A DNA stretch of 64,000 nucleotides from NCBI GenBank assembly GCA_029204225.1, contig CM055111.1, positions 48,459,594 through 48,523,593 on the forward strand, read 5' to 3'. The notes beneath the pieces were generated by a model. It was given only the letters and a program-made list of their open reading frames with translations. It made no database searches and was not told the DNA's origin. This DNA comes from Diphasiastrum complanatum (taxonomy: Eukaryota > Streptophyta > Lycopodiopsida > Lycopodiales > Lycopodiaceae). Each line of letters opens with the position of its first letter. Position 1 is the stretch's first letter. The translations under genes were made by a program, and so were the position numbers. Below, piece by piece: positions 1-9,130 of this stretch.

Positions 1-95
1 CCCTCGCTGTATGCGGAGCACAATGTAGAGTGGTCGAAGGAGTCCTGACAATGTCTGTGCATCTCTCCAAAACTGGTCTCCCCTCACTGTGGAAG
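1..95 (-). pseudogene. hAT transposase fragment (hAT1), truncated at window edge
   Basis: On the minus strand one frame reads a continuous stretch that aligns with exon 3 of the second hAT gene (4752-5158). Both share a Gly-Asp-x-Phe-Trp-Arg block followed by Leu/Ile-Ser-Gly-x-Leu and Tyr-x-Val-Leu-Arg. The match runs off the left edge of the window. Upstream on the same strand come a proline-rich spacer (about 146-418) and a BED finger (431-676), but the DUF659-like catalytic region normally between them is absent. This copy therefore looks internally deleted. The family (hAT, class II cut-and-paste transposase) is inferred from the paralogous match. No terminal repeats were found. Confidence 0.6.
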
Positions 96-430
96 AAAAG
101 TGCTCCCCATCCTCCGTGTGCTGAAACGTACTAGCACGCCAAAGATCACTGGCAACCATCTGTAGAAGCTGTGCCCTGCACCTGAGCAACAGGACGTGGT
201 GGTGGAACCGCAGTGGCAACTGGCGGACGTGATGGGACGGGATCCACCGGAATGGGTGCAGATGGGGGTGCGTGTGGCGGAAGTGTTTGAGGGGGATGAG
301 GGGCAATGGGACGGGACGAGGATCGTGCCAGCCAAGCAGGCAGCAACTCTGGGTCAGCCACATAAGGAGCGGTGCAAAACCGGAGAACGCCCTCCGAAAT
401 GGTGTTCTCCCCCGCCACGAGCCGCGGCCC

Positions 431-676
431 TTAGGTGTCCAGTAGTCGCTGCCTGTCGGAGACGGACGTGTTGCCACAAGGGGCAGCATTTAAGGTGGCA
501 CCATTTTTGGCACGTGCACCGAGCAGATGGCCTTTAAGGCGAGTGAGGGACGCAGCAAATTCGACGAGGCAGTATCGGCAACGCACGATCTTCTGACCGG
601 TCTTGTTGGGCCTGTCGGCAACCCGCCTGACAATGTCTACCTCGTCCCACAGACCGGAAAGGTCGGATTGCACCAT
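431..676 (-). pseudogene. BED-type zinc finger N-terminus of hAT1
   Basis: The frame from an ATG at 676 encodes about 81 residues with Cys-x2-Cys, then a Leu-Lys-Gly-His block and a later Cys. This is the BED-type DNA-binding finger typical of hAT transposases. It aligns from the first residues with the finger of the second hAT gene (ATG at 11249), sharing the Gly-Leu-Trp-x-Glu-Val start. A stop after Leu-Leu-Asp-Thr closes the frame. A Pro/Ala-rich stretch like the linker of the second copy follows in the adjacent frame (146-418). I read this as the decayed 5' half of a transposase gene whose 3' half is at 1-95. Confidence 0.6.
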
Positions 677-991
677 TGCGAAGGAGAAAACTAGGGAAAA
701 AATGCAGATGAAACTAAAGCTGGAAGGATGAATTGTTGGAAAAAAAACAGCAGGGTTCACTGTTGGAGAGATGCTGAAAATGGGCGAAGGCAGGGCGAAG
801 CAAGTTAGATGCAAGGCAGGGCGTTGCGTGGGCGAAGGGCGACGCAAGGAATCGAAGGCAGACAGGCAAAGTCAGCAGCGATGGCAGGGCGGAGGAGGGC
901 GCAAAAAAATTTCAGAGGAAATGCGAGGGGGCCGGGTAGGTTTAGGTCAAAAAAAAATATAAAAAATATAAAATAATAAAAATATTAATAT

Positions 992-1078
992 TGCGGTACC
1001 GCGGTACCATGATGGTACCGCGGTACCAGTACGGTCCTGTGGTACCGGGATCCGTGGTACCCAGTACCGCGGGACCTA

Positions 1079-1118
<40 letters not shown>

Positions 1119-1360
1119 CACAGGTCCCGCGGTACCAGGTCCCGCGGATCCCGGTACCGCGGGACCATATATGGTACCGCGGTACCATATCGGTCGGCGG
1201 TACCAAAAATTTTTTTTTTTTTTTTTTTTTGCAAAAATAACACGGGATTTTTTTTTTTTTTATATTGTGGTACCGCCCTGGTACCGCGGATCCCAAGGCG
1301 GTACCGTACCGGCGGTACCATACTAGCGGTACCAGGGGGCACTATGATATATATATATAT
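992..1360. repeat. Array of GGTACCGC palindromic words with AT and poly-T tracts
   Basis: GGTACC occurs about a dozen times here, often as the self-complementary unit GGTACCGCGGTACC, interspersed with the variants GTCCCGCGG and GGATCC. The array is split by an (AT)n run at 1081-1114 and two long T runs near 1209-1230 and 1247-1261. A short AT tract at 1346-1360 follows. Open frames across it on both strands are by-products of the repeat. The organisation (self-complementary word plus poly-T) recalls the core of the dispersed repeat at 2268-2745, although the word differs. Confidence 0.75.
1081..1114. repeat. (AT)17 microsatellite
   Basis: Uninterrupted AT dinucleotides for 34 bases inside the GGTACC array. 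Confidence 0.95.
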
Positions 1361-2267
1361 CATAATTGCATTGGCGCTCTGGAACACTTCAAAATGCCCC
1401 CCCCTTTTTTTTTTCAATGTGGGGTTCAAATTATAGAGATTGACATGGGCAATTTGATGGTGATTTTTTTGGATTCAAGCCCTATAGGACCCTGTTTTTG
1501 CCAGATACTTATACTATAGGCAATACTATGTCCATGGTTGACAAGAAATGAAGTGCCATATAGTGACGAAACTCTAAGAGGGGAGAGTTATAGATCTCTT
1601 TGGCCCCCTGCTTTTATTGGTATTGGACTCACATTGGTATATTGTTTATCATAGACATTGAACATTATGACTTGGGACCTAGGGGCAAACAATTATCGAA
1701 AACCAGGTTCTGCACAGAATCTTGCAGAAAACTTTTGAGATTGGGTAAAGTGTGGGTCCACAACTATAGAGAGACTCAAGAGCCCCATTCTATTAGCTTC
1801 AGCTACTACACCCAATACCGTCAACCAAAATGAGAGTTGCCATAATTCATGACGACAATCTCTCACCTTGGCTCCTTCCCCATGCTCTCTCCCTATCTTG
1901 AGTCTAAAAAATCTTTACATCATGGTCTACAATAGCTTTTTTGCCATAAATGAGGACAATTGTATAGTAGGAATTGCCCAAAAATCACATCAGTTGTCCA
2001 AGAAGTCCCAAAAGTGACTGCAAACCATTATGCTCACAAAAATTGCCCACAAAAATTATGCTTACAAGCCCTTCTACGGCTAGAATTGCCTGCAAAAGAG
2101 CTCTTTCGAGCTTTAAGGCATAGGAAATGCTAACTTGTATGCACTTCATTACGCATGTGATAAAACTTGATGACAAAGTCACTATATCTCCCTTTCTGGC
2201 TTATTTTTAATTTTCAATTGTCGAACTCATTATATTATTCAAGTTCATAGCTAGAATACATGCTCTA
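1361..2267. other. Stretch without recognisable feature
   Basis: AT-rich sequence with only short chance frames. No domain, LTR end, splice-bounded exon or repeat recognised. Confidence 0.5.
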
Positions 2268-2500
2268 AATCTTAGTTGCCCAGCGTTTTTGAACATGTGT
2301 TCAGAAAACACGTTTATGTTTTGGGCCAGCGTTTCTCAGAAACGCTTTTTTTTTTTTTGATTTTTTTTGATTTTTTGATTTTTGTGGGAAATATGGGTAT
2401 CAGATTAAAGCTCTAATCAAGGGCAGTACATTTATGTAGGTTTTCGAACGTTTCGGATACAATGTGGTCCAGTTTAGGTGCATCAGTCCCTGTTTAAGTC
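2268..2500 (+). repeat. Dispersed palindromic-core repeat, copy 1
   Basis: Begins with a TTAGTTGCCCAGCG-like left flank. A core of partly self-complementary GTTTCT/AGAAAC words and a poly-T run follow, then a right flank containing AATATGGGTATCAGATTAAAG, AAGGGCAGT and ATTTATGTAGGTT, ending near GTGGTCCAGTTTAGG. The right flank recurs at 2634-2745 and 12420-12535 and, inverted, at 14922-15014. No coding frame or obvious terminal repeat. Class unknown; it could be a MITE or another short non-autonomous element. Confidence 0.65.
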
Positions 2501-2505
2501 CAGTT

Positions 2506-2745
2506 CATAGTTGCACCGCGATTCGCGAATCGCGATTCAAAATCGCGATCAGAATCGCGATCCCGATTCGCGATTCGGGATTTTCCCAGAATCGTGTAGA
2601 ATCGAATTTTTTTTTTTTTTTTTGAATTTTTTTTGTGCAATATGGGTATCAGATGAAAGCTCTGATCGAGGGGAGTATGATTGTGTAGTTTGCCGACTGT
2701 TTCAGGTGCAGGATGGTCCCTTTACGCTAAAGCTGCATCCCATAT
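2506..2745 (+). repeat. Dispersed palindromic-core repeat, copy 2
   Basis: Starts with CATAGTTGCACCGCG. The core is built from the word AATCGCGATT and its variants, unlike the GTTTCT words of copy 1. A poly-T run and the shared right flank (AATATGGGTATCAGAT, then a GCTCTGATCGAGGGGAG-like block) follow. It lies directly after copy 1 in the same orientation. Confidence 0.65.
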
Positions 2746-3166
2746 AAAAAAAAGTGAACACATTGGGGCATTCCTAGTGAACATAGCAGGAATCTCCCTT
2801 TCTCTGATTCTCCCTCTCTCTATCTCTCTCTGATCACGATTCACAACAAACGGAACTAAAACCATGCTGAACAAAAACCTAGCTGAATCATTCTGAACTT
2901 TAGCCTTAAATGAAACAATTTTTGACAAAACAACCATACTTACTCTCTCTCTCTCTCTCTCTCTCTAACCATAAATCATAAACCATAAAACCGAAGTTAC
3001 TGAACTAAAACCACAAAGAACAATACTGAATCACGACAATGCTGTGAATAGGATCATCATAATATATAATATCGGGCCACATGGCACCAAAAAGGGGTAC
3101 AATGATGTTCCATGAACGTAATGAAAACTATATAACTAAGGCTCGTCAGAGTCATGGTAGGATAAA
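2746..3166. other. Stretch with CT repeat, 3' flank of hAT2
   Basis: Contains short CT-rich tracts near 2805-2832 and a (CT)n run near 2941-2966. This would be the downstream side of the minus-strand hAT2 gene, but I could not identify a hAT terminal inverted repeat or an 8-bp duplication. Confidence 0.4.
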
Positions 3167-3919
3167 TCATCCGAATCTGTGGACTGCAGATCCCATGGGT
3201 CCGCAGATGAATCGGAACTGGAGGGAGCCATATGTCGTGGTGTGGCCCTGGCTCTGCTGCGTGCTCTGGATCCCTGCTGCGTGCCCTGGCTTTGGACCAC
3301 CCCCCCTCTCCCTGCCTCTACCTCTGCCTCTGCCTCTGCCTCTGCCTCTCTCCCCTCCTCTGGCCCCCATCTGGCTGCCCCCAGCCCTATGTCTACTCCG
3401 TCGTGCCTGTGTGTCAGGTGGCCGAAACCCTACGCCCTGGGATGGCCCTACCCACTGTGATGATGCCTGGCCGACGACTGCCTGTGATGCTCCACTCCTG
3501 TCTACAAAAAGAGTACTCAGCCCCCCCCTCCTAGAACCTCTAGGTCTCCCCCTAGGCCTACGTGCAGGAATGGCTGGCTCCTCCTCTGTCTCTGCATCAG
3601 GGTCCACTAGCAAGTCAGCCAGGTCATCCCCCTGTGCCTCCGCCCACATCTCCTCGTCCTCCTCTGTATCTCCCTCAACCCACTCCTCCTCCTCCACATA
3701 GTGTGCCCCGAGCATCTCTCCACCCTCCGAGACCTCGTCATCTCCCTCCTCAGCCCTCTCCCTCTGCCTCTCTGTCCTCCTCTGCCGCCGTAAAGCCCGT
3801 GCGTCAGCCTGTGCCTGTCTGTAGAGCTCTCTATGGATCTCATCATCCATCTCCTCCTGTGTGGGTGGTGCCCGAGGAGCAGCAGCTATCAAATCCACCA
3901 AGCGAGTGTCGGGGTCCAC
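3167..3919 (-). CDS. hAT2 exon 6 (acidic and RG-rich tail)
   Basis: Starts at a TTGCAG acceptor in phase 0. It codes for an acidic coiled segment, a basic Arg-Pro-Arg-Gly-Arg-Pro AT-hook-like motif, an (Arg-Gly)n run produced by a CCTCTG repeat near 3306-3350, and a short tail to the stop at 3167. The tail is low complexity and not diagnostic. The plus-strand frames over it are shadows. Confidence 0.6.
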   Translation of the reverse strand: MDPDTRLVDLIAAAPRAPPTQEEMDDEIHRELYRQAQADARALRRQRRTERQRERAEEGDDEVSEGGEMLGAHYVEEEEWVEGDTEEDEEMWAEAQGDDLADLLVDPDAETEEEPAIPARRPRGRPRGSRRGGLSTLFVDRSGASQAVVGQASSQWVGPSQGVGFRPPDTQARRSRHRAGGSQMGARGGERGRGRGRGRGRGRERGGGPKPGHAAGIQSTQQSQGHTTTYGSLQFRFICGPMGSAVHRFG

Positions 3920-4037
3920 CTGCAACCAAAAACAATACATTGTTGTTAGGCAGGTATTGTGCAACTCACTGCATATTTTGAAAGCAAATCAATTCACCAA
4001 AGCATACCAAGAAAAAAGGGGTGATGATGTGACTCAC

Positions 4038-4375
4038 CTCGAGCATCTGACCCTCTCCTCGTGTGCGCCTCAGCATACGGCCGTTGGTGTTCACAAACAC
4101 CAACCGCCTACACTGCTCGATGGACAACCTGTTCCTCTTCTGCGTGTGATACAAGGTCCAGGTGCTCCAATTCCGCTCACAAGCTCCTGCAGAACAGTCC
4201 TGTGCAAGGACTCTCTCAGCCAATCGCCTCAGGTCACCTGTGCTGCGCCCGTGGATGCACCACCATGTAACGGGCCTCGGCTGATCCTCCCTCCGCCGAC
4301 TCTGCTCTCCATCGAAAGGAAACTCGAAGCGCTCAAATGCGAGCAGCTGGCTTGCAATGTTGGCCAGCATCGGAC
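4038..4375 (-). CDS. hAT2 exon 5 (hAT C-terminal dimerisation block)
   Basis: Bounded by CAATAG and GTGAGT. It encodes Pro-Val-Thr-Trp-Trp, then Leu-Ala-Glu-Arg-Val-Leu-Ala-Gln, then Ala-Cys-Glu-Arg-Asn-Trp-Ser-Thr-Trp and Lys-Arg-Asn-Arg-Leu. This is the hallmark C-terminal dimerisation motif that also carries the catalytic Glu in hAT proteins. Confidence 0.75.
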
Positions 4376-4483
4376 CTATTGGCAAAAGGAAAAACATGGC
4401 GCATGTAAGACCCTCAAATTCAGACACTACCAATGAGTACAATACTGCAGTAACATTGCTACCAAATGATTTTTCACACGTAC

Positions 4484-4653
4484 CTGGTCCGGGCCATACG
4501 CGCTCCGTGTACTCCACCCATCCCCGGTGCAGCTCCGGATCGTCCCTCTCTCGTGTAGAGCGCCACAAGGGGTGTAACATGTGGGCTACGGCGTGGATGG
4601 GTCGGTGGAAGTAGTCCCATCTGGCCTCCCAGATGCGTGAGATCTCGCGCCTC
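4484..4653 (-). CDS. hAT2 exon 4
   Basis: Bounded by CTGCAG and GTACGT. The phase agrees with exons 3 and 5. It encodes an Arg-Ile-Trp-Glu-Ala-Arg-Trp-Asp-Tyr-Phe block followed by Pro-Ile-His-Ala-Val-Ala-His-Met-Leu-His-Pro, a helix-rich region typical of plant hAT proteins ahead of the dimerisation domain. Confidence 0.65.
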
Positions 4654-4751
4654 CTGCAGCAGACAAATTACAACAATCACTAAACCATAGCATAAAAGAA
4701 ACGCATCAGACTCGAGTGAGAAACAACAAACTAGACACTGAAGAGTCATAC

Positions 4752-5158
4752 CTATGCTCGTCCAAGGCTGACAACAGAATCCCCTCGTCGATGCGCTCCA
4801 TGAACTCGTAAATGAGACCAAGGGTGCACCCCTCACGGTCTACCAGACGCAACACTCTATAAATGGGTAGTAGGATCCCACTAATCTCCTCAGCAGCTCT
4901 CCAGAACTCGTCGCCGTACACAGTGGACTGGAAAAATGCCGAATGGGGGAGGTCTGTAAAGTCCCGGAAGGCCACGCTGGAAACCATCCGCCGCAATGCA
5001 TCCTTCACCACCACCAATCGCTCTAGCACCAAGAAGTAAAACGCAAAGCGTGTGGGTGTGGGCTTCTTCAGGTTTAGGGTGGAGAAGGTGCGGAATAGGG
5101 CCAACACACGCCTCTTCCTGGTGACAAAAGTGACCAGGCGCATGGCCGTAGAAGTGAT
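4752..5158 (-). CDS. hAT2 exon 3 (helical middle region)
   Basis: The acceptor TTGCAG is clear. The frame with hAT-like content (Arg-Leu-Val-Thr-Phe-Val, Pro-Thr-Arg-Phe-Ala, Tyr-Gly-Asp-Glu-Phe-Trp) starts exactly at the acceptor, whereas exon 2 leaves a one-base overhang. A small deletion near the junction would explain this. The donor GTATGA at the 3' end is in phase with exon 4. The segment matching hAT1 (1-95) lies here. Confidence 0.6.
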
Positions 5159-5255
5159 CTGCAACACAAACACCCAGTAAAAAAGTTTAGACAGTAGTTG
5201 AGACGTGGTTAGCAGCATCGAAGGAAGAAAGCATAGCAAATAGAACAAACTATAC

Positions 5256-5599
5256 CTCTGATCCATGGAAGCGCACATAGGTCATGGATGAGGAAGTCTA
5301 TGCAATGTGCAGCATAGGGTGTCCACACAATGCTGGGGTGCTCCCTCATCATAATCTCGCCCATCTGCTTGCAGTTCGAGGCGTTGTCGGTGACAACCTG
5401 AACCACGTGCTCATCTCCGATGTCAGCAATAACATCTCTAATGACCTCCCATATGAAATCGGCTGTGATGGCGTCACCACCTCGAGTGGCATCCACGCCA
5501 CGTAGGAATACTGTGCGAAGCGGGCAAGAAACCAAGACATTGATGACGGATCGCCGACGAATGTCGGTCCATCCATCGCTCAGTATCGTGCATCCATAC
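5256..5599 (-). CDS. hAT2 exon 2 (DUF659 catalytic core)
   Basis: Acceptor CGACAG precedes the exon, and the phase completes the Gln codon of exon 1. It encodes Cys-Thr-Ile-Leu-Ser-Asp-Gly-Trp-Thr-Asp, then Val-Thr-Asp-Asn-Ala-Ser-Asn and Trp-Thr-Pro-Tyr-Ala-Ala-His-Cys-Ile-Asp. These are the two aspartate motifs and the conserved block of the hAT RNase H-like fold. The donor GTATAG leaves one base over, which does not match exon 3. Confidence 0.7.
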
Positions 5600-5691
5600 C
5601 TGTCGCAAAACACCCATTAGCTACATGCAAAAATTACGGCACCAGTAAATCCTAAACACATGCAAAGAGATTACAAATACAAGTTACTTAC

Positions 5692-6351
5692 TGCTGCCAA
5701 GCTGAGCGAATGGAACTCAACTCCCGCGTGATGGTCTCCTCCTCCTGACAAAGCAACCTGCCTCGTAGTGCCTCTCGCCTGGGAGATGTCCATGTAGCAT
5801 CCACGGCCGCCATCTGTGCACAGAACTCCTTGAACACCCAAGTGTCAGCAACAGCAAAGGCAATGCCGCACTCGTAAAAGAACTGGCCACACAGTCGAGT
5901 GCAACGGGCCTGCTGCTCTCTCTGCCAGCCGCATCGATCAAGGGTCTGCTGCCTGGGCCTAACCCCTCTCTGCTGTGTATATGGTGCTCGTGGTCTGGCA
6001 TGCCCAACGGATGGCTGATCTGTGGGTGTGTCACTCTCTCTGGCAACATCTGCCGAAGCATGTGGTGCATCTGCTGCCGAGGAGGAGGGTCGAGAAGCAC
6101 CCGCTGCTGCTGAACCAACATGCTCATCTGATGGTCCTGCTGCTGCTGCGGATGGAACTGAAGGTGCTCTACTGGGCCTTGCACCTGAACCATGCTCTGC
6201 CCGTGCTGTACTGGGCCCTGCAGCTGTACCATGCTCTGCCCGTGATGTACTGGGCCCTGCACCTATACCATGCCCAACCCATGATGTACTACGCCCTGCA
6301 GCTATACCATGCCCTGCCCGTGATGTACTAGGCCCAATATCCATGGTAGGC
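5692..6351 (-). CDS. hAT2 exon 1, 3' part (linker and DUF659 start)
   Basis: Low-complexity Gly-Pro-Ser-Thr/Ala-rich linker with a repeated short unit. It is followed by a Phe-Phe-Tyr-Glu-Cys-Gly-Ile-Ala-Phe block typical of the DUF659 start in plant hAT proteins, and a Pro-x-Arg-x-x-Leu-x-Gly-x-Leu-Leu segment. It ends at a consensus donor (GTAAGT at 5686-5691, minus strand) with two bases of a Gln codon carried over. Confidence 0.65.
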
Positions 6352-6709
6352 TGTAATAGATCCTAACACCACAGTAGGGCAAACACTAACTGATCCACCC
6401 AACCTTGCCTACTCCCTGATATAGAGTAAGCCCCTCCTAGCCCAGTGTGAGGACTGGTAGCATGCTACTGCCAAGTGTCGGCCACGTGGCACTGACGTGG
6501 CCGACTGCACGTCGGGACCCAACTGGGGGCCCTATCCTGTTGACAGGGTCCCTAGGCTGTGTTAGGCCCGCCATGGCTATGGACCGTGCTGGGGCACACT
6601 ACTCACACTGTCTTGCCCTGTTGGTCATGTACGCTGGACACGACCCTGACTGTGGTATCTGACCTATCTGTGTTCTCTAGGGTTCGGCACTGGTTACGAG
6701 CTCGTAACA
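6352..6709 (-). repeat. 3' LTR of the chromovirus
   Basis: 358 bp, begins TGTAATAGATCC and ends CTCGTAACA as read on the plus strand. Pairs with 10549-10906. The adjacent target-site copy is TAGGC. Confidence 0.95.
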
Positions 6710-6722
6710 CTCCCTCCCCCTT
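6710..6722 (-). other. Polypurine tract of the chromovirus
   Basis: Minus strand reads AAGGGGGAGGGAG immediately before the LTR, the usual primer site for plus-strand DNA synthesis. It overlaps the last codon region of pol. Confidence 0.85.
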
Positions 6723-9102
6723 AAGAACCGTCTTGGTCCTCTAAGACAAAGTCTGGAAAAATCTTGCGAAGGACGCTGCCTCTTTCCCAAGTGGCATTCT
6801 CAACAGGCTGATCATTCCACTTAACCAGATATTCTCGGTATAGAGTATGACGAGTCTGCGTCTCTCTACTATCAAGAATCTCCTCTGGTTCATGTGGAGG
6901 TTGTTGAGGATCCAATGGGAGAACTAGAACACTGTCCCCTACCAGATTATTTGATCTGGTTAAGGCTTTTCGTAACTGACTTACATGAAAAACTGGAAAA
7001 ACCTTACTGCTGTGTGGGAGTTCTAGTTCATAGGTGACCTCGCCTAGTCTCCTACTGATGGTAAAGGGACCACAATACCTTGGAGACAACTTAGCACACA
7101 CTCCTGATTTGAGGGTTTTAGAGTCAACTGGGACTCTCAAGTAGACTTTCTCACCAGTGGAGAACTGCACATCCCGTCTGTGTGGATCTGCATAATGCCT
7201 GGCTCGATCCTGGGATTGTCTAATGCTACGCTTAGCATGTTCTATCATCTGGTTTAGGTCTTCTAAAAAGTTTCTGGCTGCTTCAACTTTTTCTTGTTTA
7301 AACCCTACAGCTGTGGGTGAGCGTGGCTGAAAACCGTACATCAGCATAAATGGGCTGTATCCCGTAGCTGAATGTTTGGTACTGTTGTAAGCAAACTCTA
7401 ATATTGAGAGATACTCCTCCCAATTAGTCTGCCTCTTGCTGACGTATGCACGAAGCATATCCTCCAGCACTTGATTTACCCTTTCTGTTTGACCGTCCGT
7501 CTGTGGATGGTCGGTGGTACTCATATTAAGTTTAGTATGGAGATGATGGAATACTGCCTTCCAAAAATTTCCAGTAAACTTACTGTCCCGGTCGCTGACT
7601 ATGCCGGAAGGTAGACCGTACAATTTAAATAGCCCGTCTACAAACAACCTCGCTAACTCTGGAGCTCTAACGGTTGTTTTGGTCGGAATAAAATGAGCCA
7701 TTTTGGTCAGACGGTCAACTGTGACCCATATAGCGTCATTACCCTTTTGGGTTTTAGGCAGGCCTACTATAAAATCCATGGAGATACTCTCCCATTTACC
7801 AGCTGGTATTTCTAAGGGATGCAACAACCCTCCTGCCTTTAAACGCTCTGCTTTATTTACTTGACATTTCTGGCAACTGGTTACATACTGGTGGACGTCC
7901 TTTTTCATACTGGGCCAGAAAAATTGCCTACGAAGAAGCTCATAGGTCTTCTGTATGCCTGGGTGTCCCGCGCTAGGATTGTCATGACATTCATATAGGA
8001 CCTGCTGCCTATAATCCTCTGAATTGGGGACACATACTCTATCTCTATAGAGCAAGTACTCATCCTGAATGGAATACTGTTTCCATTTGAATCCTTGAGT
8101 CAACTGACCCTCAACCACTGGGGTTTGCTTGGGTAATACAGGCTCAGAATCCTCAACGTCATCTGACGACGTATACTCGGACTCATCATCATCCTCAACG
8201 GAAGCTGCCGTATTCTTGGATGAACTGGCACCAGCCCCGGGAACTGGTTCTGGAGTCTGTAACTGTCTGTTCTGGACTGAGTTCCAGATAATAGAGAAGA
8301 ATGCATCATGCTGGCATTTCCCTCTCAAGGACTCGAGTAACTCATTACGAATCTGAGTAAAACTCAGCTCGTTTATCATAGGCATTCTGCTAAGGGCATC
8401 TGCTACTGTATTGAATTTTCCACGCCTATATCTGATAGACATGTCAAACTCTTGCATCAACTCTGCCCAACGAGCTTTCCGACCTCTAAGCTCAGGTTGA
8501 TTGCAAAGGTATCTGAGACTCTCATGGTCTGTCAGGACCTCAAAGTTGGCACCATACAAATAATGCCTCCAAGTCTTAAGGGCATGGACTATAGAAAAAA
8601 GTTCCTTTTCATAGGCACTATACCTAGTCTGTGCTGGCTCGAGTTTTTTACTCTCGAAGGCAACTGGTCGTCCACCCTGAGTTAGCACAGCACCTACTGC
8701 AAAGTCGCTAGCATCTGTTTCGACCACAAATGGCTGATTGGGGTCGACGACCTTTAAAACTGGTGCTGTAGCTAAGGCTGTTTTGAGAGCATCAAAGCTC
8801 TCCTGTTGTGCGGACTCCCAAATGAACTCCTTTCCCTTCCCTTTAAGGAGATTTGTCATAGGGACTGCTATCTGAGCATATTCCTTGACAAATCGTCTGT
8901 AATATCCCGCCAGACCAAGAAAGATTTGAAGTTCCAAAATATTCTGAGGTCTCAGCCAACTGAGTATGGCTTTAACCTTATTTGGGTCCATCTTAATCCC
9001 ATCTGAAGAGATAATGTGACCCAAATATGCTACTTCTTCAACGAAGAATTCACACTTGGATTGTTTAGCATAAAGCTTATGCTTTCTGAGCAGTCGAAAC
9101 AC
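6721..9102 (-). CDS. Truncated pol: RT thumb, RNase H, integrase, chromodomain
   Basis: An open frame of about 793 codons; homology continues a few codons upstream to about 9120. It starts in the RT thumb (Ser-Lys-Cys-Glu-Phe-Phe, Tyr-Leu-Gly-His), so the RT palm with its Tyr-x-Asp-Asp motif is absent. RNase H follows (Thr-Asp-Ala-Ser-Asp near residue 129). The integrase has an N-terminal His/Cys zinc motif (His near 373, Cys-Gln-Lys-Cys near 410), Asp near 443 (Met-Asp-Phe-Ile), Asp near 504 and Glu near 540. A C-terminal chromodomain-like block (Glu-Tyr-Leu-Val-Lys-Trp, Ala-Thr-Trp-Glu) lies near 745-775. The chromodomain places it among chromoviruses, whose integrases target chromatin. The integrase appears complete. 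The start codon, probably lost with the deletion, is unclear. Confidence 0.9.
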   Translation of the reverse strand: MFRLLRKHKLYAKQSKCEFFVEEVAYLGHIISSDGIKMDPNKVKAILSWLRPQNILELQIFLGLAGYYRRFVKEYAQIAVPMTNLLKGKGKEFIWESAQQESFDALKTALATAPVLKVVDPNQPFVVETDASDFAVGAVLTQGGRPVAFESKKLEPAQTRYSAYEKELFSIVHALKTWRHYLYGANFEVLTDHESLRYLCNQPELRGRKARWAELMQEFDMSIRYRRGKFNTVADALSRMPMINELSFTQIRNELLESLRGKCQHDAFFSIIWNSVQNRQLQTPEPVPGAGASSSKNTAASVEDDDESEYTSSDDVEDSEPVLPKQTPVVEGQLTQGFKWKQYSIQDEYLLYRDRVCVPNSEDYRQQVLYECHDNPSAGHPGIQKTYELLRRQFFWPSMKKDVHQYVTSCQKCQVNKAERLKAGGLLHPLEIPAGKWESISMDFIVGLPKTQKGNDAIWVTVDRLTKMAHFIPTKTTVRAPELARLFVDGLFKLYGLPSGIVSDRDSKFTGNFWKAVFHHLHTKLNMSTTDHPQTDGQTERVNQVLEDMLRAYVSKRQTNWEEYLSILEFAYNSTKHSATGYSPFMLMYGFQPRSPTAVGFKQEKVEAARNFLEDLNQMIEHAKRSIRQSQDRARHYADPHRRDVQFSTGEKVYLRVPVDSKTLKSGVCAKLSPRYCGPFTISRRLGEVTYELELPHSSKVFPVFHVSQLRKALTRSNNLVGDSVLVLPLDPQQPPHEPEEILDSRETQTRHTLYREYLVKWNDQPVENATWERGSVLRKIFPDFVLEDQDGS

Positions 9103-9130
9103 CTTTCTGAGGTGTTTTAGATGCTCCTTC

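Noticed and set aside
985..1436. Frames across the GGTACC array
   Set aside because: Open only because of the repeat and AT runs; Tyr-Ile and Phe homopolymers have no protein meaning.
3081..3981. Plus-strand proline/serine-rich frames
   Set aside because: Antisense shadows of hAT2 exon 6, whose minus-strand frame has consistent splice phase with exon 5.
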